A stretch of DNA of 64,000 bases from an uncultured Oscillospiraceae bacterium (GTDB lineage: Bacteria > Bacillota > Clostridia > Oscillospirales > Acutalibacteraceae). Both the position numbers and the translations under genes were made by a program. Where the stretch lies: assembly GCA_900547105.1 (NCBI GenBank), contig URFL01000004.1, forward strand, positions 124,001 through 188,000, written 5' to 3'. The notes beneath the pieces were generated by a model that was not told the DNA's origin, made no database searches, and saw only the letters and a list, made by a program, of their open reading frames with translations. This document shows positions 26,129 to 33,178 of this stretch, piece by piece. The number at the start of each line of letters is the position of its first letter. The first letter of the stretch is position 1.

Positions 26129-26251
26129 GCGTTTTTCGAAAATTTATTAGAATAATTTTTAGAACAATTCTATTTTTCGACCATCTATAGACAATATCAC
26201 TATTTGGCGACTAACTTCGTGGAACTTTTTAGGTTTTCTGCAAATTAGCGC

Positions 26252-26280
26252 TTGACAATTTTCTATAAAAAGGGTATTCT
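26252..26280 (+). promoter_or_regulatory. Sigma-A promoter for the sortase operon
   Basis: TTGACA (26252-26257), 17-nt spacer, TATTCT (26275-26280) in an AT-rich stretch, about 85 nt before the first gene. Confidence 0.75.
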
Positions 26281-26364
26281 TATAGCAAAGTGGATTTTCT
26301 ATGTGATATGTATTAAAGAATGACAATCCTACTATCGAAAACAATTTGAATCGAGGAGTGCGTT

Positions 26365-26925
26365 ATGAAAAAGTTTGTTGCTTGTGTTTTGGCGGGTATC
26401 ACAGCGGTCATGATGCTGTGCACCACGGTTTCGGCTGAGGGTGGTTTGAACACCTATGAGGAAGCGCTGATCAATGAGTTGAGCCAGTCGGTTGTCAACG
26501 CGGATGGTGTTTCGGTTTTCATCCCCACCTCTTATGTCAATCAGGCGAAAAACTATTTCATCTCTTCCGTGGATATGACCAAAGAGCAGTATGAAGAGAT
26601 CTCTGCGATTTTGAAAGACGGCATCGCGATCGTGAAAGCCGGTTCCGGTTTGAACATTGCGAAATATTCGTATTCCGATAAAGCTGCGCTGCTGAAATGC
26701 GGTCAGGAAATGGTTGCGGTCATCGGCATGACCCTCACCTATGACGGCTCGAATGTTGTGATCGTGGATCCCAACGGCAAAGTGGCGTTTTCCGATTCTC
26801 CGGTTCTGAAAACCACCGGTAATGTGGTGCCTTCGGCGGTTCCGGCGGCGGCCATCGGTGTGGCTTTGTTTGCTTTGGCGGCGGCCGGTGTGGTGGTCAC
26901 CAAAAAGCACGCGGAAGCCAAATGA
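26365..26925 (+). CDS. Secreted protein with C-terminal membrane anchor, probable sortase substrate
   Basis: 186 residues. A signal peptide with cleavage near TVSA-EG (about residue 24) is followed by a soluble domain of about 115 residues with many Ser, Val and Lys. The C-terminus has a sorting-signal layout: LKTTGN (about 149-154), a hydrophobic helix AAAIGVALFALAAAGVVV and a basic end (TKKHAEAK). No canonical LPxTG is present. The sortase gene overlaps its stop by 4 nt, so I infer it is that enzyme's substrate. AGGAG precedes the start. The domain is not one I recognise. Confidence 0.8.
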   Translation: MKKFVACVLAGITAVMMLCTTVSAEGGLNTYEEALINELSQSVVNADGVSVFIPTSYVNQAKNYFISSVDMTKEQYEEISAILKDGIAIVKAGSGLNIAKYSYSDKAALLKCGQEMVAVIGMTLTYDGSNVVIVDPNGKVAFSDSPVLKTTGNVVPSAVPAAAIGVALFALAAAGVVVTKKHAEAK

Positions 26926-27593
26926 GAACCCATAGTTTGATAAAGAAAGCAATGGCATACCTTGGTATGCCATTGCTTTTTGCTACCTTGGGCTATGCCC
27001 TGTTGTATGTGGCTGCTTCCCCGGTCATTGTTCCGCTGCGCAATTTGGTGAGCTTGATCTCGCTGGATTCCACAACCGACCCCGATGCAGCGATGGATTC
27101 CACCGATTTGTTTGCCGGCAGCCAGGCGGAAGCCGGCGAAACGATCAAAGCCAGCAGCATCACCTTCCCCACCTTTGGCGATCGGTTCGGAAATATTTCG
27201 ATCAAAGGAACATCGGTGGATGCGCCGTTGTACTTTGGTGATTCCAACACGATTTTGAAAAATGGCGTGGGACAATACAACGGCAGCTTGTTTCCCGGCT
27301 GCGGCAGCACAGTGCTGGTCGGCGGTCATAACAACAGCTATTTCAACGGATTAAAAAGCGTGAAGGTCGGCAACACCATCACCCTAAAGACCAACTACGG
27401 TGTATATACCTACAAGGTAACCAAAACCGCTGTGCTGCCTGCCACCGACAAATCGGCCTACGATTTGAAAGCCACGCAGGAAAATCTGGTACTGTACACC
27501 TGCTATCCGTTTGATATGCTGGGGTTGACGCCCAACCGCTATTTTGTTTATGCCGATTATGTATCCGGCCCGCGCGTGTTGCTGGATCAATAA
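26922..27593 (+). CDS. Sortase (class D-like)
   Basis: 223 residues. An N-terminal membrane helix (about 10-30) is followed by a sortase beta-barrel with catalytic His in VLVGGHNNSYF (about 134), Cys in LVLYTCYP (about 193) and Arg in TPNRYFVYAD (about 206). An N-terminal anchor with no C-terminal helix fits class D or a related class. It would cleave the neighbour's sorting signal and attach it to the envelope. It starts at the ATGA overlap and lies 20 nt before the next gene. Confidence 0.9.
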   Translation: MRTHSLIKKAMAYLGMPLLFATLGYALLYVAASPVIVPLRNLVSLISLDSTTDPDAAMDSTDLFAGSQAEAGETIKASSITFPTFGDRFGNISIKGTSVDAPLYFGDSNTILKNGVGQYNGSLFPGCGSTVLVGGHNNSYFNGLKSVKVGNTITLKTNYGVYTYKVTKTAVLPATDKSAYDLKATQENLVLYTCYPFDMLGLTPNRYFVYADYVSGPRVLLDQ

Positions 27594-27613
27594 AAAAGAG
27601 GAGCTGTGCGGCT

Positions 27614-28471
27614 ATGTCATCATCTCGCCTCCGCCAACTGCTTTCATCGCGAAAAGGGTGGCGGTGCTTTTTTTCGTTTTTGCTGGCGTTGACCACGGTA
27701 CTGCTGACCACCGGCTGCATCTTTGCCGCCACGCTGTTCCGGCAGGATTATCTGCTGGGGCATATGGAAAAGAGCGGTTACTATCCCAACACCACCCGCG
27801 TGCTGCGGGAACAATACGCCGACTACGGATTGCCCGCCGGTATTGAAGAGAGTTTTTTCGATAACGCGATTGACGAGGACGTGTTGTATCGTCATATCCG
27901 CGGGGCGGTCAAGGCCGCCTATGCGGGTGAAACCTACACCATCGACACGGCGACACTCAAAGATGCTTTGTATCAAAAACTGCTCGCCTATGCCGATGCA
28001 AAAGGCGTAAAAGTTACAAAACAGATCCAGACCAACCTCTCCCATCTCAGCGACCTGTGTATCAGCGCCTATCAAAAGCAGGCGAACCAGGCGTTGCTGC
28101 GGATGTTAGGGCAGTACACGCACCGGTTCCGTGCCGCACTGTGGATTGCGATCGGCGTTTTGGCGGTGATGGAAGTGTTGTGCCTGTGGATGATTTTCCG
28201 GCTGTCCACCCTGCCCCACCGCGCCCTGCGTTATGGCAACAGCGGCTGGCTGGGGGCGGCCATTATGTTGGTTGCCGTACCGGCGTGGCTGTATTTGTCC
28301 AAAGGGGTGGAACGGCTCGGCATCACATCCCGCTCGCTGTATCCCCTGATGGTGTCCTACACCAACTCGTTGTTCGTGTCCTTTATTGTCTGCGGCGCGG
28401 TGATCGCGGTGGCGGTGTGCAGCGTGGGCGTTATCGGCACACACATTCTCAAACGACACCATCAATTATAA
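27614..28471 (+). CDS. Polytopic membrane protein of the sortase operon
   Basis: 285 residues with one N-terminal helix (about 15-40), an extracytoplasmic region of about 130 residues and three C-terminal helices (about 172-195, 212-228, 250-275). No catalytic motif is recognised. It follows the sortase by 20 nt with GAGGAG as ribosome binding site. Position suggests help in presenting, folding or exporting the sortase substrate; that role is inference. Confidence 0.75.
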   Translation: MSSSRLRQLLSSRKGWRCFFSFLLALTTVLLTTGCIFAATLFRQDYLLGHMEKSGYYPNTTRVLREQYADYGLPAGIEESFFDNAIDEDVLYRHIRGAVKAAYAGETYTIDTATLKDALYQKLLAYADAKGVKVTKQIQTNLSHLSDLCISAYQKQANQALLRMLGQYTHRFRAALWIAIGVLAVMEVLCLWMIFRLSTLPHRALRYGNSGWLGAAIMLVAVPAWLYLSKGVERLGITSRSLYPLMVSYTNSLFVSFIVCGAVIAVAVCSVGVIGTHILKRHHQL

Positions 28472-28528
28472 TTCTTGAATAAACACAAAAAATTTCTGAT
28501 TTCTCCAGACGATTCGACAGGAAATGAC

Positions 28529-28557
28529 TTGACAAAGCAGGAAATAATTGGTAATCT
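28529..28557 (+). promoter_or_regulatory. Sigma-A promoter for the AbrB-like gene
   Basis: TTGACA (28529-28534), 17-nt spacer, TAATCT (28552-28557). Confidence 0.75.
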
Positions 28558-28619
28558 TATTGTTGCAGTCGAACCATGTCAAGCCGCGTGGTAAGAAAGA
28601 ATAATGTGGGGGAATCGCA

Positions 28620-28874
28620 ATGAAATCAACCGGAATTGTCAGAAAAATCGATGAGCTCGGACGGATCGTTTTGCCCAAGGAACTGCGTCGAACCTTGGAC
28701 ATCGAAGAAAAAGATCCGTTGGAAATTTTCATCGAGGACAATACCATCATCCTGAAAAAGTATCAACCGGCCTGTATGTTCTGTGGAAACGCCCGAGATG
28801 TTACCACCTTCAAGGGCAAGAACATATGCCCCGCTTGTGCAGCGGAGCTGGCCAAAACATTGCAAATTTTATAA
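28620..28874 (+). CDS. AbrB/SpoVT-type transition regulator with zinc-ribbon tail
   Basis: 84 residues. The N-terminal swapped-hairpin DNA-binding domain is textbook AbrB: MKSTGIVRKIDELGRIVLPK...RRTLDI...DPLEIF. The tail has two CxxC pairs, CMFCGNA and CPACAAEL, and could bind zinc. AbrB relatives control transition-state and sporulation genes and act as tetramers. It lies between the sortase operon and the spore-coat genes, with its own promoter and terminator. Confidence 0.92.
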   Translation: MKSTGIVRKIDELGRIVLPKELRRTLDIEEKDPLEIFIEDNTIILKKYQPACMFCGNARDVTTFKGKNICPACAAELAKTLQIL

Positions 28875-28880
28875 AACGCG

Positions 28881-28912
28881 AAAAGCACCGGTCGCCTGAC
28901 CGGTGCTTTTTT
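28881..28912 (+). terminator. Intrinsic terminator of the AbrB-like gene
   Basis: A perfect 13-bp stem AAAAGCACCGGTC/GACCGGTGCTTTT with a GCCT loop, running into T6. Confidence 0.92.
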
Positions 28913-29006
28913 CACGCCTGTATTCTCCCCTGCATACGATGGAACGATATGCTTCCGGCTTGTACCCGCCGGGTGCGTAATCTTATGCACAAAGGAGATT
29001 GTATCT

Positions 29007-29201
29007 GTGGAAAATTGCTGCCCCTGTGCCTCGTGTGCCACCCCCGCCTGCTGCCCGCATCAGCCGCCGGTCGTCGGCATGGCCTATGTCCCGTGGCAAA
29101 CGCTGACAACGGTATACAGTGCCGAAAAAGCCTATCGCTGCGGCACGCTGTTTCCGGAGCTTGACAAACCGTGGTTGGTAGGAGGAAAGTGCCGTGGATA
29201 A
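29007..29201 (+). CDS. cotJA: Spore coat protein CotJA
   Basis: 64 residues from GTG 29007, 9 nt after AAAGGAG. A Cys-rich start (ENCCPCASCATPACCPH) precedes the CotJA core VGMAYVPWQTLTTVYSAEKA and LFPELDKPW. In Bacillus the cotJABC products enter the spore coat and are made in the mother cell under sigma-E; a -10-like CATACGAT at about 28933 would fit but the -35 is unclear. Overlaps cotJB by 8 nt. Confidence 0.9.
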   Translation: MENCCPCASCATPACCPHQPPVVGMAYVPWQTLTTVYSAEKAYRCGTLFPELDKPWLVGGKCRG

Positions 29202-29454
29202 TCAACGACAAATGCGAAACCGCATCAACGCCCTTGAATTCGCCATGCTCGAGCTGGCGCTGTATCTCGACACCCATCCCGACGATCAAAAGGCACTGCA
29301 AATGCGCCTCCAGATGCAAAGGGAAGCCGCCGAGCTGCGCTGCCAATATGAAAAATGCTACGGTCCTTGGATGGTTACCAAAAATGATGTGGAAGGACCT
29401 TGCTGGAGCTGGGTCAAGAACCCCTGGCCGTGGGATTTTCAGAAGGAGGCGTGA
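29194..29454 (+). CDS. cotJB: Spore coat protein CotJB
   Basis: 86 residues from GTG 29194, with AGGAGGAAAG upstream and 8 nt inside cotJA. Short helical protein with LELALYLDTHPDDQKAL and the aromatic C-terminal WSWVKNPWPWDF seen in CotJB. Acts with CotJA and CotJC in the spore coat. cotJC starts 3 nt after its stop. Confidence 0.9.
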   Translation: MDNQRQMRNRINALEFAMLELALYLDTHPDDQKALQMRLQMQREAAELRCQYEKCYGPWMVTKNDVEGPCWSWVKNPWPWDFQKEA

Positions 29455-29457
29455 TCT

Positions 29458-30123
29458 ATGTGGCAATATGAGAAAAAACTGCAATACCCGGTCAACATCA
29501 AAAACTGCAACCCCAAGTATGCCCAGATCATCATCAGTCAGTACGGCGGTCCCGACGGCGAGCTCGGCGCTTCGCTGCGTTATTTGAGCCAGCGCTACAC
29601 CATGCCTTACGGCGAATTGAAAGGTCTGCTGACCGATATAGGTACCGAAGAATTGGCGCATTTGGAAATGGTTTCGGCGATGGTGTATCAGCTGACCCGT
29701 AACTTGAGCGAAGAGGAGATCAAGCGCAGTGGATTTGACACCTATTTTGTGGATCACACCGCCGGCGTTTATCCGGTGGCGGCCTCCGGCACCCCATGGA
29801 CAGCAACCTATATCGCCTCCAAAGGCGATGTGCTGACCGATCTGCACGAGAATATGGCTGCCGAACAAAAGGCACGCACAACTTATGACAACCTGCTGCG
29901 GTTGATTGATGACCCCGATGTGCTGGATCCCCTGCGCTTTTTGCGGGAACGCGAAATCGTGCACTATCAGCGGTTTGGCGAAGGGCTGCGCATCGCCACC
30001 GATCATCTGAACAGTAAAAACTTCTATGCCTTCAACCCCAGTTTTGATAAGAACTGGAACGCCCGTATGGTTGGTCCATGCCCGTGTGCGGACGATCGTC
30101 CCTGCAAAGAGGCGTTGGGCTAA
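29458..30123 (+). CDS. cotJC: Spore coat protein CotJC (manganese catalase family)
   Basis: 221 residues. A ferritin-like dimanganese catalase fold with metal-binding EELAHLEMV and a second helix with EQKARTTYDNL and REREIVHYQRFGE. It is close to the stand-alone manganese catalases and may break down peroxide in or on the spore. The last gene of cotJABC; its presence shows the organism sporulates or descends from a sporulator. Confidence 0.93.
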   Translation: MWQYEKKLQYPVNIKNCNPKYAQIIISQYGGPDGELGASLRYLSQRYTMPYGELKGLLTDIGTEELAHLEMVSAMVYQLTRNLSEEEIKRSGFDTYFVDHTAGVYPVAASGTPWTATYIASKGDVLTDLHENMAAEQKARTTYDNLLRLIDDPDVLDPLRFLREREIVHYQRFGEGLRIATDHLNSKNFYAFNPSFDKNWNARMVGPCPCADDRPCKEALG

Positions 30124-30148
30124 CCCGCAACGTAATATTCACAAGGTC

Positions 30149-30190
30149 AAAGCCGTCGATCGGTTAGAAAACCGGTCGACGGCTTTTTGG
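30149..30190 (+). terminator. Intrinsic terminator of cotJABC
   Basis: A 17-nt arm (AAAGCCGTCGA TCGGTT) pairs with AACCGGTCGACGGCTTT around AGAA, with one mismatch, followed by T5. Confidence 0.9.
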
Positions 30191-30219
30191 CATGGTTAGA
30201 CTAGCTAGAACGTGTTATT

Positions 30220-30386
30220 CGACGACCCAATCGCCCCCACAAAGGGGGCACAATTCGATATACCCACACTGGTCCGCACACCACGAAACATTTCAATCCA
30301 CGCGCTACACTTTCCTGCTATTATATACACTGTCGCTACCGGATGAACAGTACATTTTCTACTGAACCGATAGCGTGGATTGAAAT
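30220..30386. repeat. CRISPR-repeat-like fragments in a gene-free stretch (degenerate, type I-C style)
   Basis: The terminal piece GCGTGGATTGAAAT, known as the 3' end of many type I-C repeats, occurs twice in opposite orientation: minus strand at 30303-30290, plus strand at 30373-30386. On the minus strand, 38 nt past the first copy, GTGCCCCC-TTTGT-GGGGGC (30251-30233) has the hairpin form of an I-C repeat start but a decayed end. No regular array or cas gene is present. This may be a relic; 30191-30466 holds no credible gene. Confidence 0.35.
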
Positions 30387-30415
30387 ATTGGTTGGGCAAA
30401 TCACGCAAAATCCCA

Positions 30416-30448
30416 GACGGCAGGGCGGTTGCATACCGTCCTGCCGTC
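30416..30448. repeat. 13-bp inverted repeat (hairpin) in the same gene-free stretch
   Basis: Arms 30416-30428 and 30436-30448 pair completely with one G-U around TTGCATA. No T-run follows, so it is not a standard terminator. Possibly a structured RNA or transposon-end remnant. Confidence 0.55.
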
Positions 30449-30466
30449 GCCCTATCCACACAAACC

Positions 30467-30514
30467 AAGAGAAGGGATACCCTCACATTTTGAAGGTATC
30501 CCTTCTCTTTTTGT
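30467..30514. terminator. Bidirectional intrinsic terminator
   Basis: A perfect 15-bp stem (30467-30481 with 30495-30509) with a 13-nt loop is followed by TTT on the plus strand. Reversed, it can end the DUF1540 gene on the minus strand. Confidence 0.85.
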
Positions 30515-30553
30515 CAGTATATTGCCGACAGGTTCACACAAAGGAGGTTGGCG

Positions 30554-30871
30554 TCAGCGGCATTTGAAGGTCGAGCACACCGTCTGGGATTTTTCATGAG
30601 CGCTGCTGCCATCCACACAAATGCTTTCGGCAGCGCACATACCGCTCTGGTTATGCACGCATTTCTGCGCATCACACGCAATGGGCATGCTCTGGTTAGG
30701 CGTTTTGTAGCCCACATCGTTGGTAGCATTATCCGGAATGTTGGTGTACGAATCGCAGCAGGTTTCGTCGCTGCAGCAAGCCTGTTTGCCCTCCACCTGA
30801 ATTTCCGGACGGCAGCAGCAATGGTCCTTGTTGCTGGAGCAATGGATCACATGACATTGCAGTTTGGTCAT
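30554..30871 (-). CDS. DUF1540 Cys-rich protein (two domains)
   Basis: 105 residues from ATG 30871, preceded by AAAGGAAG; a longer ORF from 30982 lacks support. Two Cys-rich DUF1540-type modules: LQCHVIHCSSNKDHCCCRP...IQVEG near the N-terminus and CDAQKCVHNQSGMCAAESI...VDG near the C-terminus. These small proteins probably bind metal, are frequent in spore-forming Firmicutes and lack a proven role. It faces cotJABC across the terminators. A CATACTAG stretch upstream (about 30916) could be a sporulation -10, but this is weak. Confidence 0.85.
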   Translation of the reverse strand: MTKLQCHVIHCSSNKDHCCCRPEIQVEGKQACCSDETCCDSYTNIPDNATNDVGYKTPNQSMPIACDAQKCVHNQSGMCAAESICVDGSSAHEKSQTVCSTFKCR

Positions 30872-31015
30872 TCTTATCTTCCTTTCCGTGCCTGTGTACA
30901 GGGCACCAACGCTAGTATGAACCACTGATGCGTGCCTCATACTTACCAGAAACTGCAAATCATATTTTTTTCGCTTGCTCAAACACTAAACGCAAAGTGA
31001 CAGGGGGAATGTGCG

Positions 31016-31948
31016 TTGAAAAAATATACGATACTCGGACTGTGCGTGGTGGCGGCTATCGCGGTGATCGGCGGACTGTCGGCGTGGCTGCGCCCGGCGG
31101 CTGTGTCCGCATCGCTGTACACCATGACCGCCCACACCGTTCGCCACACGGTGGAATACACCGGCAAGGTGGAATCCGCAGAAAGCAAAAGCGTATACAC
31201 CGCCGTCCCCTGTGTGGCGGATGAGGTGTTGGTGAAAACCGGTCAGCTGGTGGAAAAAGGCGATGTGCTGTTCACGGTGGACGAGGATGCCACACGGCAG
31301 GTTGCCGCCACGCTGGGCGGGCAGCAGCTGTCCGCGCTGGAGAATACCGAGCTACCCGCCGATATCACCGCGCCGGTGCGGGGCATCGTCACCACCCTGA
31401 ATGTGGACGAGGGCGATATGACCGACAACACCAAGCCCAGTGTGGTGATCTCCTCCGGCGAAGCGCTGCAGGTCAAGGTGGGGATTCCGGAAAAAGGGCT
31501 GTCGCACATTTATGTGGGGCAGGATGTCAGCATTAGCGGTGTCGCCTTTGACAAAGGAGTCTACACCGGCGAAGTAACCGCCATCTCTCCCTCGGCGCGC
31601 ACACAGATCAGCGGCACCGCCACCGAAACGGTGGTCGATGCTACCATCGCCATTGACCCCGAAGAGGTGGACGAGTCGCTGCGCATTGGCTTATCTGCCA
31701 AAGCCAGCATCACGCTGGAGGTGGCGCCGCACGCGCTGGTCGCGCCGTATGAGGCGGTGCTGCAGGATGAAGAGGGGCAGGAATATGTCTACCTGTACGA
31801 GGGCGGTCAGGCGGTGAAGCGGGTGGTGACTACCGGCATCGCGAGCGAAGAGGGATTCGAGATCATCGAGGGGCTGCAAAGCGGCGATCAAATCATCGCC
31901 ACGCCGGAAAAAATCAAGGAAAGTGGAACGGCGGTGACGGCGGCATGA
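31016..31948 (+). CDS. HlyD/MacA-like efflux adaptor (periplasmic-adaptor family)
   Basis: 310 residues from TTG 31016, the only start near CAGGGGGAA. One N-terminal membrane helix, then lipoyl-like halves (VADEVLVKTGQLVEKGDVLFTVDED and DITAPVRGIVTTLNVDEGDM), a beta-barrel part and a C-terminal domain (AVKRVVTTGIASEEGFEI...GDQII). The coiled-coil arm is almost absent, as in Gram-positive forms. It pairs with the FtsX-like permease that overlaps it by 4 nt to make a MacAB-type export or envelope-signalling system. Confidence 0.87.
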   Translation: MKKYTILGLCVVAAIAVIGGLSAWLRPAAVSASLYTMTAHTVRHTVEYTGKVESAESKSVYTAVPCVADEVLVKTGQLVEKGDVLFTVDEDATRQVAATLGGQQLSALENTELPADITAPVRGIVTTLNVDEGDMTDNTKPSVVISSGEALQVKVGIPEKGLSHIYVGQDVSISGVAFDKGVYTGEVTAISPSARTQISGTATETVVDATIAIDPEEVDESLRIGLSAKASITLEVAPHALVAPYEAVLQDEEGQEYVYLYEGGQAVKRVVTTGIASEEGFEIIEGLQSGDQIIATPEKIKESGTAVTAA

Positions 31949-33129
31949 TGCGGGATGTGCTGGGAAATGCGCTGAAAAGCCTGTCGCGCAAAACCTCGCG
32001 CACGGCGCTGACCATCAGCGGCATCACCGTCGGTGTGACGCTGGTGATGATCGTATCCATGATGAGCGCGGCGGGACGCACGGTGGTAGGGCAAGAGCTG
32101 GACAGCATGGGGCTGGGAGGACTGTCCATCAGCGCTGAAAAAGGCAACACCGGCGCGCTGGGCGACGACAAGCTGACCGTTTTGCGGCAAATGGCGGACA
32201 TCGACACCGCCATGCCACTGATGCTGCACTACGCCACCTCTACCATGCGGGGACAAACCAGCAACGCCATGATCTGCGGCATTGACGCGGGCGCCGGGCA
32301 GGTGATCTCGCTGTCGCTGCAGCACGGACGGTTGATTTCGCCCGGCGATGTAGCGGCGCAGGCGACAGTGTGCGTGGTGGACGAGGCCGTGGCCGAAGCC
32401 GCCTATCATCGCAGCAACATCGTCGGCAAAACCATTGATCTGCCGTTTGGCGGCACCACCGAGACCTTCACCATTGTGGGGGTGACCGAAACCGGCAGCA
32501 GTTTGCTGCAAAATCTGACCGATTACATTCCCGGCATGGTGTATGTGCCATATTCCACCTTGCAGCATCTGACCGGACGCAGCAGCTTTGACCAGATCGC
32601 GGTGCGACTGACCGACGGCGCAGACAGCACCACCGCTCAACAGCACATCGTGCACACACTGGAGCGGTTATCCGGTCGCAGCGGCGGCTATCACGCCGAA
32701 AACCTGGCGATGCAAAAGGATCGGTTAGGGCGCATTATGACCATGGTCAGCCTGGTGCTGACCGTCATCAGCGGTATTTCGCTGCTGGTATCCGGGCTGG
32801 GGATCATGACTATTATGCTGGTATCGGTGACCGAACGCACGCGGGAGATCGGGGTCAAAAAAGCGCTCGGCGCATCGCGCGGACGTATTATGCTGGAATT
32901 TTTGGCGGAAGCGATCATCATTACCCTGCTGGGCAGCGTGATCGGCATTGTGCTGGGCGGAGCAGCCGCCGGTATCGGGCTGGCGGCGTTCGGTGTGCCG
33001 GTGAGTGTGTCGCTGGGCAGCGTGTTGTCGCTGATCGGGTTTTGTGTGCTGATCGGCGGCGTGTTTGGGGTATACCCCGCCATCAAGGCGGCGCGCATGC
33101 CTCCGGTGGAGGCGCTGCGGGCGGAATAG
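31945..33129 (+). CDS. MacB/FtsX-like ABC transporter permease (no ATPase)
   Basis: 394 residues. One N-terminal helix (RTALTISGITVGVTLVMIV), a large extracytoplasmic MacB_PCD-like domain (about 45-260) and three C-terminal helices from about 270; VTERTREIGVKKALGASRGRI is the typical cytoplasmic loop and the end reads AARMPPVEALRAE. This four-helix MacB layout normally needs an LolD/MacB ATPase, but none is fused or adjacent. The start overlaps the adaptor stop. It may borrow an ATPase encoded elsewhere. Confidence 0.88.
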   Translation: MMRDVLGNALKSLSRKTSRTALTISGITVGVTLVMIVSMMSAAGRTVVGQELDSMGLGGLSISAEKGNTGALGDDKLTVLRQMADIDTAMPLMLHYATSTMRGQTSNAMICGIDAGAGQVISLSLQHGRLISPGDVAAQATVCVVDEAVAEAAYHRSNIVGKTIDLPFGGTTETFTIVGVTETGSSLLQNLTDYIPGMVYVPYSTLQHLTGRSSFDQIAVRLTDGADSTTAQQHIVHTLERLSGRSGGYHAENLAMQKDRLGRIMTMVSLVLTVISGISLLVSGLGIMTIMLVSVTERTREIGVKKALGASRGRIMLEFLAEAIIITLLGSVIGIVLGGAAAGIGLAAFGVPVSVSLGSVLSLIGFCVLIGGVFGVYPAIKAARMPPVEALRAE

Positions 33130-33136
33130 GCGCACA

Positions 33137-33172
33137 AAAGCGGCGACCCTCGTGAGTGGGATCGCCGCTTTC
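33137..33172. terminator. Bidirectional intrinsic terminator
   Basis: Stem AAAGCGGCGA with TCGCCGCTTT, extended inward by further pairs around CGTG, flanked by A4 and T3. Lies between converging MacB-like and MATE genes. Confidence 0.75.
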
Positions 33173-33178
33173 CGTCTG

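Noticed and set aside
26093..26280. A mobile-element end because of the local AT-richness
   Set aside because: The AT-rich stretch is explained by divergent promoters and PerR-type boxes; no terminal repeats or transposase are seen.
30220..30448. A functional CRISPR array
   Set aside because: Only two clear 14-nt repeat ends in opposite orientation and one decayed repeat are present, with no regular spacing and no cas genes, so I record it as repeat-like only.
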